Positions 8,793-15,350 of a stretch of DNA of 64,000 nucleotides are shown here, one piece after another (the stretch's first letter is position 1; the number at the start of each line of letters is the position of its first letter). A program made the position numbers and the translations under genes. This DNA is from Anaerovibrio lipolyticus. GTDB taxonomy: Bacteria > Bacillota > Negativicutes > Selenomonadales > Selenomonadaceae. The stretch lies in assembly GCF_021531495.1 (NCBI RefSeq), contig NZ_JADYTY010000006.1, positions 1 through 64,000 on the forward strand, in the 5' to 3' direction. Below the pieces are notes generated by a model, which saw only the letters and a list, made by a program, of their open reading frames with translations, did no database searches and had not been told where the DNA came from.

Positions 8793-8822
8793 ACCATATT
8801 GTAATAAAAGAGGATATCAGGA

Positions 8823-9725
8823 CTACTCCGTATTGCGTTGGCGGAATACTCTAGGAGTACAGCCACAATACTTTTTAAAGGATTTGATAAAATGGCTGGG
8901 ATTCATAAAGCCACAGTTCATACCTACATCCAGAATGGAATCAGTAGAGCTGATAAGCATTTCTTCTGCCACTTGCAGTCGGTAGCTATGGAGGTATTCC
9001 ATAGGGGACATATCAAGGATAGTCTTAAAGCAACGCTGAGCCTCTCGACCGCTAATGCCGGCACTATCTGCAATCTGCTGCAGATTGACTTCCTCGTTGA
9101 AATGCCAGTGAAGAAAATCCAGCATAGTCTGCATTCTTTCCATGCGGAGAGGCTTTTTGGCAGTTTTGTAGGCCAAGGGCTTATATTCCAATAGGAGCTG
9201 CAACAGAGCTTTGCCAATATTATAGCGGATATCGTATTCATAGCCTGGCTGGGCAGTCTCAGCGGCTTGAAAGACAAGTTTTATTTTCTGCAGGATTTGT
9301 TTATCTACCTGCCGCTTTTCATCGAGAAATTGGCAGGGAAGGGTCTGGTCGTTGATTAAGGGAGCAATGTATTTTTGATGGTAGATGGTGCCAATACCGC
9401 CACTGATTAGCTCTGGATTGAAAATAATATAGCATACATGACACAGTTCATGTCCTTGAGCCTGATACCTGTGAAGGGCCTTGGTATTGACAAAAAAACC
9501 GTCTCCTGCTTCTAATAGATAGCTTTGGCCGTTGCAGTATGCCTTGACCTGACCGGAGACTACGCATATCAGCTCTACATCCTTGTGCCAATGCCAATGG
9601 CAGCCATCAATGCCGCCCTTTTTCCAATCGCTAATATAAGTACTGCAGGGAAAAAGGGGAATTTCATGGCGTTGTTCTTTTTCTTTGTCGCTGGCAATCC
9701 GCATGGTGGTCATTTGGCGAATCAT
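8823..9725 (-). CDS. AraC family transcriptional regulator (cupin sensor)
   Basis: A 300-aa regulator. The N-terminal half has the double-stranded beta-helix pattern HWHWHKDVELICVVSGQ ... AGDGFFVNTKALHRYQ, a small-ligand cupin domain. The C-terminal ~100 residues (from about 200) carry the two helix-turn-helix motifs of AraC/XylS proteins, ending with GFMNPSHFIKSFKKYCGCTPRVFR. The minus-strand ATG is preceded by GGGAGGT. The gene is divergent from the 57-aa membrane protein gene at 10048. Direct repeats of AraC type lie in the shared interval, so that gene is its likely target. The ligand is unknown. Confidence 0.9.
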   Translation of the reverse strand: MIRQMTTMRIASDKEKEQRHEIPLFPCSTYISDWKKGGIDGCHWHWHKDVELICVVSGQVKAYCNGQSYLLEAGDGFFVNTKALHRYQAQGHELCHVCYIIFNPELISGGIGTIYHQKYIAPLINDQTLPCQFLDEKRQVDKQILQKIKLVFQAAETAQPGYEYDIRYNIGKALLQLLLEYKPLAYKTAKKPLRMERMQTMLDFLHWHFNEEVNLQQIADSAGISGREAQRCFKTILDMSPMEYLHSYRLQVAEEMLISSTDSILDVGMNCGFMNPSHFIKSFKKYCGCTPRVFRQRNTE

Positions 9726-9860
9726 GGTTTTACCTCCCTTGGAAAATAGCCAAATAATATGGTGAAATTTTGTTATGATTAGAGACTTGTTTTGTTAGAA
9801 TTATCTTGTTGTCGCTTGCTGTATACAATGCGTAAAATTCATGGAAGAAAATAGAAAAAT

Positions 9861-9887
9861 TGGCGTTTTTAGAATGTTTTCTGGCGT
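9861..9887 (+). promoter_or_regulatory. Candidate AraC binding site: direct repeats 21 bp apart
   Basis: TGGCGT occurs at 9861-9866 and 9882-9887, exactly 21 bp (two helical turns) apart and in the same orientation, the geometry of AraC-family half sites. A second direct repeat, AAGGTTATTA, occurs at 9888-9897 and 9911-9920. Together they lie just upstream of and across the promoter for the small gene at 10048. Inferred, not proven. Confidence 0.45.
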
Positions 9888-9895
9888 AAGGTTAT

Positions 9896-9930
9896 TAGAA
9901 AATATATCTCAAGGTTATTATAATATAACC
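9896..9930 (+). promoter_or_regulatory. Promoter of the 57-aa protein gene within a near-palindrome
   Basis: TATAAT at 9919-9924 is the centre of GGTTATTATAATATAACC (9913-9930), with 6-bp arms GGTTAT/ATAACC. The -35 region (about 9896-9901) is poor, as expected for an activator-dependent promoter. The rest of the 9726-10047 interval shows no gene. Confidence 0.45.
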
Positions 9931-10047
9931 ATAGACAGAAATAAAAAGCAAATAACACTCAAGACATTTTGTAGAGGTTTAGGATTGATTTTCGGACTGC
10001 AGGATGCTGGGTGAGAAATAGCTAGAGACTGAAAGGTGGTCACTATA

Positions 10048-10221
10048 ATGAAAGCAATGTATAGACCTGTTGCAACTAATGGTATGGTAGAGGATGGATT
10101 CTTCATTGATTCTTTGCCAAAGCTTGATGCAAGCGGCACTGATTCTTTTAAGGCTATGGAAATGCGTGTTGCAGGCCTGGTTGGCATGCTGGCTATGGGC
10201 GCATTGATTATCGCTATGTAA
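10048..10221 (+). CDS. 57-aa tail-anchored small membrane protein
   Basis: I do not recognise the family. The first ~38 residues are soluble with acidic and polar residues, and the last ~17 residues (VAGLVGMLAMGALIIAM) form a single hydrophobic segment ending at the C-terminus, so it would be tail-anchored. The ribosome binding site AGGTGG (10034-10039) ends 8 nt before ATG 10048; the in-frame GTG at 10036 overlaps that site and is rejected. The gene has its own promoter, a long leader and a very strong terminator. It is divergent from an AraC regulator, which suggests a regulated small-protein gene. Confidence 0.7.
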   Translation: MKAMYRPVATNGMVEDGFFIDSLPKLDASGTDSFKAMEMRVAGLVGMLAMGALIIAM

Positions 10222-10274
10222 TTTTGATTCCTAACATTTTCCACAGGAGATGTTCTCTGTAGATACCACAGAGG

Positions 10275-10304
10275 CGGCTGTCCGTATGGACGGCCGTTTT
10301 TTTT
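10275..10304 (+). terminator. Terminator after the 57-aa protein gene
   Basis: CGGCTGTCC (10275-10283) pairs with GGACGGCCG (10288-10296) and is followed by eight T. Confidence 0.85.
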
Positions 10305-10322
10305 GTGCTTTTTTGTGGCAAA

Positions 10323-10379
10323 TAATGAGGTGTCCGATGCAGCCAATCTCTATAGAATAAGGCGGGATATTGTGCTAAT
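10323..10379 (+). repeat. Conserved 55-nt intergenic element, copy A
   Basis: This stretch aligns nearly base for base with 50210-50266. Shared blocks are GAGGTGTCCGATG, CTCTATAG, GGCGGGA and TGTGCTAAT, with variable bases between them. It lies between the terminator of the 57-aa gene and the convergent terminator of the ArsB-like gene. It is therefore not upstream of any plus-strand gene, and a simple cis-leader role is unlikely. Family unknown to me; it could be a small RNA, a repeat element or a mobile-element remnant. Confidence 0.6.
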
Positions 10380-10418
10380 AAAAAGGGCGGCTATAGCGGC
10401 CAAACCGCTATAACCGCC
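10377..10418 (-). terminator. Terminator of the lldP-arsB-like operon
   Basis: On the minus strand GGCGG-TTATAGCGG pairs with CCGCTATA-GCCGCC (plus-strand 10386-10399 with 10405-10418), followed by a T run corresponding to the A tract at 10379-10384. Confidence 0.75.
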
Positions 10419-10442
10419 AGAATGTTGGGTGTCAATTACATA

Positions 10443-11729
10443 TTACATTAGATATCTCAGATATACATAACCGGTGGAAATGATAATTGAGAGAATCATG
10501 CAAGGGAAGGCCACCTTCATAAAGCCCAGGAAGGAAATCTGCTGTCCATGCTGAGCTGCCAGAGAAGCCACTACTACGTTGGCGCTGGCACCAATCAGGG
10601 TGCCGTTGCCACCCAGACAAGCGCCTAGAGCCAAAGACCACCACAGTGGGTCCAGATTGGTAATACCCATAGCGCCCATATCCTTAATCAAAGGAATCAT
10701 GGTAGCTACAAATGGGATATTGTCTACAAAGGCAGAGGCAATAGCGCTCATCCAGAGAATCAGAATGGCGGTGGACTCTACAGAGCCTTGGGTAATGGCC
10801 ATAGCTTCAGCAGCCAGCATCTTGATAACACCAGTTTCTACCAGAGCACCAACCAGAATGAACAGGCCCGCAAAAAAGAAGATGGCCAGCCACTCGATTT
10901 TGCTCAGAACTTTGGCAATCTTTTCCTCATCTCTAGTGAAGGTCAGCAGTAACAAAAGGCCTGCGCCAAACATGGCTGCTGTAGCAGATTCCAGTCCAAG
11001 AGCACCGTGAGCCACAAACAAGGCCATGGTGAGAGCCAGAACGAAGAGGCAGCGCTTCAGCAGGGCAGGATCGCTAATCTGCTTGGCAGGCTTGAGGCTC
11101 ATAACCTTGGCCTGAAGCTCAGGGGTGGTGTGAAGTCCCTTGCCGTAAAGAAATTCCAGAATAAAAGTGGTTACGATGAAGATAATAGCAGCTGGAGCAG
11201 CAAGATTCAGGATGAAGTCCATAAAGCTAAGACCAACAGCGGAGCCAATCATAATATTTGGAGGGTCTCCTACTAGAGTGGCGGTACCACCAATGTTGGA
11301 GGCCAAAATCTGTGCCATCAGGAAGGGCTTTACATCTACCTTCAACTGGGAAGTGATACTAAAGGTTACAGGTACAGTCAAAAGCACTGTGGTTACATTG
11401 TCCAGCAGGGCAGAGCAGACTGCGGTCAGGGTAGCCAGAGCCAACAGCAGCTTCATAGGCTGTGCTTTTACCTTCTGGGCAGCCCAGATGGCCAAGAAAT
11501 TGAACAGACCGGTTTCTGCAGTGATATTTACGATAATCATCATACCCATCAGCAGGCCAAGGGTATTGAAGTCGATGTGATGAATGGCAACCTCTTGAGA
11601 GAGAATGCCAAACATAATCATAAGCATGGCTCCGAATATACCTACGATAGTACGATGTACTTTTTCCGAGATAATCAATGCATAGGCAACTAAAAAGATA
11701 GTTACCGCAGTAGTGGTAGCGTCAAACAA
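10443..11729 (-). CDS. ArsB/NhaD-like ion transporter (SLC13/CitM superfamily)
   Basis: A 428-aa membrane protein with about eleven hydrophobic segments. It has the ion transporter superfamily features SALLDNVTTVLLTVPV in the first half, its inverted-repeat counterpart ASAFVDNIPFVATMIPL in the second, and SNIGGTATLVGDPPNIMIG, which matches the ArsB/NhaD/P-protein group. I chose the TTG at 11729 because AAAGGAGG ends 7 nt upstream; an ATG at 11777 would overlap the end of lldP and has no ribosome binding site. It is 40 nt downstream of lldP, in one operon. Placement suggests support of lactate uptake, for example as a Na+/H+ antiporter or organic-anion carrier. Arsenite export is less likely, as no ars genes are near. 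Confidence 0.8.
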   Translation of the reverse strand: MFDATTTAVTIFLVAYALIISEKVHRTIVGIFGAMLMIMFGILSQEVAIHHIDFNTLGLLMGMMIIVNITAETGLFNFLAIWAAQKVKAQPMKLLLALATLTAVCSALLDNVTTVLLTVPVTFSITSQLKVDVKPFLMAQILASNIGGTATLVGDPPNIMIGSAVGLSFMDFILNLAAPAAIIFIVTTFILEFLYGKGLHTTPELQAKVMSLKPAKQISDPALLKRCLFVLALTMALFVAHGALGLESATAAMFGAGLLLLLTFTRDEEKIAKVLSKIEWLAIFFFAGLFILVGALVETGVIKMLAAEAMAITQGSVESTAILILWMSAIASAFVDNIPFVATMIPLIKDMGAMGITNLDPLWWSLALGACLGGNGTLIGASANVVVASLAAQHGQQISFLGFMKVAFPCMILSIIISTGYVYLRYLM

Positions 11730-11769
11730 TATAATGCCTCCTTTTGTTGGATTGAAAAAAACAGGCCGG

Positions 11770-13407
11770 TTATACAATGCCCATACTCATGGCTACTACA
11801 ATAACAATAATGCAGATAAAATAGAAGACCAGCCATGGCAGCACTGCGGCTCGCAGCAACTTGCCTTCTGCACCCATCATGCCGGTAGTAGCACAGGTTG
11901 CTACGATGTTGTTGATGCAGACCATGTTACCGATGGCACCGCCCTGGTTCTGCAGAGCTACAATAACCAGATGTGGCAGGTTCAAAATGGTAGCTGTCTC
12001 AAACTGCAATGGGGTAAACATAATGTTGGAAACGGTGTTGGAGCCAAACATGAAAGCGCCAATGGAGCCAATCAATGGAGCTACATACAGGTAATGAGCA
12101 CCGGCCAAATCAGCCATGCCCTTGGCCATGGAAACCAGCATGGAATCAAAGCCGTTGATATTGGCATTGGAATAACGGAACAGGTAGACCATAGCGAAGC
12201 CGAAGAGCAGGGCAATGGTAGCGCCGAATACCTGATTGTAGGATTTGGAAACTACAGTCTTAATCTGGTCACTGTTTAGGCTGAACATAGCAAAGCCGAT
12301 GATTACTACCAGAATGAATGGGAAGAGACCTGGGTTGTTCAACCATTTCAGAGTGAAATCAGCACCAGCAACACCCATGATATTGGTAATTTCAATCTTA
12401 GGTACGCTCATATAAGGCTTGATGCCTAGCTGAGGAATACGAGTTGCTACCAGCCACAGAGTAACCAGCAGGTATGGAGTCCAAGCTTTCAGCAGGGACA
12501 TGGAGGGAGTGGTGGACTGGCCACCAGAGGATTTGGTCTTTACCTCAGAGCCAGGGAAACGCCATATGGTTTTTGGCATCAGGAAGCCAGATTTAGCAGC
12601 GCCGATGGTTACGAAGATGGTTACGGCAGCTGCAGCCAAGGAGGTCAGCTCAGCACCAACGAATTTGGCAAAGGCCAAGTAGAATACGGAGAATACAGCA
12701 GCGGTGAACAAGCAGAAAGGAATAACAGGGAATACATCAGAGAAAGACTTGTTCTTGCCGTACTGTTTGGTAACAATACCGATAACCAGCCAGATAATAA
12801 CGAAGGCACCAACAGTCAAACCCAGAGCAGAAACAAAGGACAGATCCTGCTTCCACAGGTCAAGGTCAGTAACTCCGAGAGCTGGCAGAGTATCCTTTAG
12901 AACCTCAGCAGCAGCATTGGTAGGTGTACCGGCAGCACCGAAGGATACAGGAGTGGAGTCCAAAAGCAGACAGGCAATAGCTGCTGCCATTGGAGGTGCA
13001 CCCAAGCCAATCAGCAGAGGAGCACAGATAGCTGGAGGAGTACCGAAGCCGGCAGCACCCTCGATAAATGCTGAAAAAGCAAAGCCTACGATGACGATCT
13101 GAATACGGGAATCTTCGGTGATTCCGTTGAACATGGCTTCAATACGGCGCATGGCACCAGCCTCATTCAGCATATTCATCAGAAGAATAGCACCGAAGAT
13201 AATTAACAGAGTATCAATGGAACCAAGGAATCCGGTAATGGTATAGGCGGCAATATGGCCGATGTCCATACCCCAATAAGTGAGTCCAATAATGGCACAA
13301 ACAGCCCAGGAAATAGGCAGAACCTTTTTGGCTGGAACGTTAAAGCCTACGGTGAGGATAATGGTGAGAATAATTGGAACGGCAGCTATTATAGCCAACA
13401 TAAACAT
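11770..13407 (-). CDS. lldP: L-lactate permease
   Basis: A 545-aa inner-membrane permease of the LctP family that brings in lactate with H+. Twelve or more hydrophobic segments are present. Family stretches include EGAAGFGTPPAICAPLLIGLG and GAAGTPTNAAAEV near the first third, and AFMFGSNTVSNIMFTPLQ and QNQGGAIGNMVCINNIVA near the end. The ATG at 13407 or the next ATG two codons on both fit the AGGAG site. It heads a two-gene minus-strand operon and lies next to the GntR regulator and the divergent lactate oxidation operon. Confidence 0.95.
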   Translation of the reverse strand: MFMLAIIAAVPIILTIILTVGFNVPAKKVLPISWAVCAIIGLTYWGMDIGHIAAYTITGFLGSIDTLLIIFGAILLMNMLNEAGAMRRIEAMFNGITEDSRIQIVIVGFAFSAFIEGAAGFGTPPAICAPLLIGLGAPPMAAAIACLLLDSTPVSFGAAGTPTNAAAEVLKDTLPALGVTDLDLWKQDLSFVSALGLTVGAFVIIWLVIGIVTKQYGKNKSFSDVFPVIPFCLFTAAVFSVFYLAFAKFVGAELTSLAAAAVTIFVTIGAAKSGFLMPKTIWRFPGSEVKTKSSGGQSTTPSMSLLKAWTPYLLVTLWLVATRIPQLGIKPYMSVPKIEITNIMGVAGADFTLKWLNNPGLFPFILVVIIGFAMFSLNSDQIKTVVSKSYNQVFGATIALLFGFAMVYLFRYSNANINGFDSMLVSMAKGMADLAGAHYLYVAPLIGSIGAFMFGSNTVSNIMFTPLQFETATILNLPHLVIVALQNQGGAIGNMVCINNIVATCATTGMMGAEGKLLRAAVLPWLVFYFICIIVIVVAMSMGIV

Positions 13408-13506
13408 TCATCTCCTAACATTTCATTCACATTATAAACACATACACAGGATTGATATCTGACTCATTGCTGGTCAGATTTGTACAAAAATATCAAATCA
13501 ATTGAC

Positions 13507-14232
13507 CTAGGTTGTGGCCTCGTCCTCTACGGTAATATCATTTTCGGTACTTGATTTTTGCACCATGAAATCCTTTAGGAGGCTGAGATGCATGTACATA
13601 TACATCTTGGCTAGATTGGAATCTCCATCAATAATGGCCTGAAGGATTTTTTCGTGATAATGCAGCGTATTGCTTTTCTTTTGCACATTCATGGTCAAGG
13701 CGATATTTTTGTATATAGAAGTAAATAGAATATGAGTCAGATTGCTTATGACGCGGTTGCCACTGGCCTCAGCAATCAAAGTGTGGAAGTCACCATCCTC
13801 CTCAGCGTAGGAATCCCCTTTTTCGATACACTGTCTGAGAGAATCGGTGAGTTCCTGCATCTTTTCCTTTTGCTCTGGCGTAGCGTGAATTGCGGCTAGA
13901 GCAGCAATGGAAGGCTCCAGCATCATGCGTACATCCAGCATATCAACTGCCAGCAGCTTGTCATCATAAATAAAAGTCAGTCCCAGAGGATCATCGGGTA
14001 TCCCCATATTCTGGGCGATAAAGGTACCAGAGCCCTGACGAGCTTCTAATATATTACGGGCAATAAGCACCTTGAAGGCATCTCGCAGTGTGCCTCGGCT
14101 TACCTTTAATACTGTGGTAAATTCCGCCTCTGTAGGCAGCTGCTGTCCAGGTTGCATTTTATTTGTCGTAATATATTCAATGATTTTTTCTGTAGTCTGC
14201 TCGACTAATGTCTTACCTTTTACCAACGCCAT
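13507..14232 (-). CDS. GntR/FadR-type (FCD) regulator of lactate genes
   Basis: A 241-aa regulator. Residues about 8-75 form the winged helix-turn-helix of GntR proteins (LPTEAEFTTVLKVSRGTLRDAFKVL ... GSGTFIA). Residues about 85-225 form the helical FCD ligand-binding domain, with Asp/His residues of the metal site (DFHTLIAEASGN, LHYHEKIL). LldR/LutR-type proteins of this class respond to lactate. Palindrome GACAAATTTGTC lies inside its own promoter and a variant overlaps the lut promoter, so it probably represses both and itself. The ribosome binding site AGAGGGT precedes ATG 14232. Confidence 0.88.
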   Translation of the reverse strand: MALVKGKTLVEQTTEKIIEYITTNKMQPGQQLPTEAEFTTVLKVSRGTLRDAFKVLIARNILEARQGSGTFIAQNMGIPDDPLGLTFIYDDKLLAVDMLDVRMMLEPSIAALAAIHATPEQKEKMQELTDSLRQCIEKGDSYAEEDGDFHTLIAEASGNRVISNLTHILFTSIYKNIALTMNVQKKSNTLHYHEKILQAIIDGDSNLAKMYMYMHLSLLKDFMVQKSSTENDITVEDEATT

Positions 14233-14266
14233 AGTAACAACCCTCTTTCAATCACTGAACAAATGT

Positions 14267-14295
14267 ATAATACCGTTTTTGACAAATTTGTCTAA
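14267..14295 (-). promoter_or_regulatory. GntR regulator promoter with embedded operator
   Basis: On the minus strand TTAGAC (plus 14290-14295) and TATTAT (plus 14267-14272) are 17 bp apart. The perfect 12-bp palindrome GACAAATTTGTC occupies 14281-14292, between and across these boxes, which would give autoregulation. A further half site, TTTGTCAAA, is at about 14307-14315. Confidence 0.6.
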
Positions 14296-14449
14296 CAATA
14301 TAGAATTTGTCAAAATCTTTAGCAGGCACTTCTATTGTACAAAACAATTTGAAATACTGCAAGAAAAAAATGAAAAAAATAAATTTATAAATTAAACAGG
14401 ATAAATAATAGGAAAAAATACAATTTTGTTGAATTATTTATCTTTGTTA

Positions 14450-14478
14450 TTGACAAAATTCGTCGTGTATGATTTAAT
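14450..14478 (+). promoter_or_regulatory. Lactate operon promoter overlapped by a GntR-type operator
   Basis: TTGACA (14450-14455), 17-bp spacer, TTTAAT (14473-14478). GACAAAATTCGTC (14452-14464) resembles the palindrome in the regulator's own promoter and covers the -35 box. The leader to the first ATG is about 250 nt. It contains a hairpin formed by TTGGCAGG (14641-14648) and CCTGCAA (14655-14661), and no gene. Confidence 0.6.
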
Positions 14479-14733
14479 AAATGTATAAAAATTCATTGCA
14501 CAAATTATACAAATTGTCTTTAGCAGGGCTCAAATTTGTAGAAAATTTGATGAAACAATGTCAACGTAGATTGCAATATGGAAGAAGTACAGCTTTTACA
14601 GCTTTGCAGTTATTGTACTGAACCATGAATCACTAACAGTTTGGCAGGGGTTGACCTGCAACTGGTGTGTAGGCCCTTGAGCAAGGCTGTTAATGTAGGC
14701 AATTGGAATGTGTGAGTAAAAGGAGAGTTTTAT

Positions 14734-15348
14734 ATGGAAAAGGTATGCCGAGATTGGGCAAAGCAGGCCTTTGGGGAAGGTCTGGTAGATGCCAAGTATT
14801 GGGATGAATTTGCAACCAATGCCCAGACTGCCGCTGCAGAGGTTTATAAGGTAAAGGACTTTGCTGCTGGTGAAGCCAAGCTGAAGGAACTGCTGGCTCA
14901 GTATGCACCAAAGGAAATTATCGCAGTTGGAGGAGAGGAAAATCCTGCTCTTCATGATATTTATGAAAGAATCGGGAACGATGGTACTCAGATTTATACC
15001 GATAAGTTTGATATTTATGACCACAGAGATTCAGCAGATGTAGGTATCTCTACTGCGGAGTTCTGTGTGGCAGAGACAGGCAGCCTCTGTGTGGATAACT
15101 ATTCCTACGAGGCCAGAGTTACCAGTATGCTTCCTTTTGTTAACATTGTTTTTGTTAATGCCAACTATATTGTTAAGGATGTAACTGTGGCTTGCCAGAT
15201 TATCGGCAAGGTTTTCGACAAGGGATATCTTGGCTTTGTTACTGGTCCAAGCCGTACCGCAGATATTGAGCGTGTTCTCAGTCTGGGTGTACATGGTCCT
15301 AACAAGCTGTTGATTATTGCTGTAGAAAATGTTGAAGGAGGGAGATAA
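14734..15348 (+). CDS. lutC: LUD-domain lactate utilisation protein LutC-like
   Basis: A 204-aa cytosolic protein of the LutC/YkgG (LUD) family, a subunit of the L-lactate oxidising iron-sulfur system. It carries the LUD pattern DVGISTAEFCVAETGSLCVD ... LGFVTGPSRTADIERVLSLGVHGP. AAAGGAGA precedes the ATG. It is the first gene of the operon and is followed after 2 bp by the LutB-LutA fusion, so the full LutABC set is encoded in two polypeptides. Confidence 0.9.
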   Translation: MEKVCRDWAKQAFGEGLVDAKYWDEFATNAQTAAAEVYKVKDFAAGEAKLKELLAQYAPKEIIAVGGEENPALHDIYERIGNDGTQIYTDKFDIYDHRDSADVGISTAEFCVAETGSLCVDNYSYEARVTSMLPFVNIVFVNANYIVKDVTVACQIIGKVFDKGYLGFVTGPSRTADIERVLSLGVHGPNKLLIIAVENVEGGR

Positions 15349-15350
15349 TC

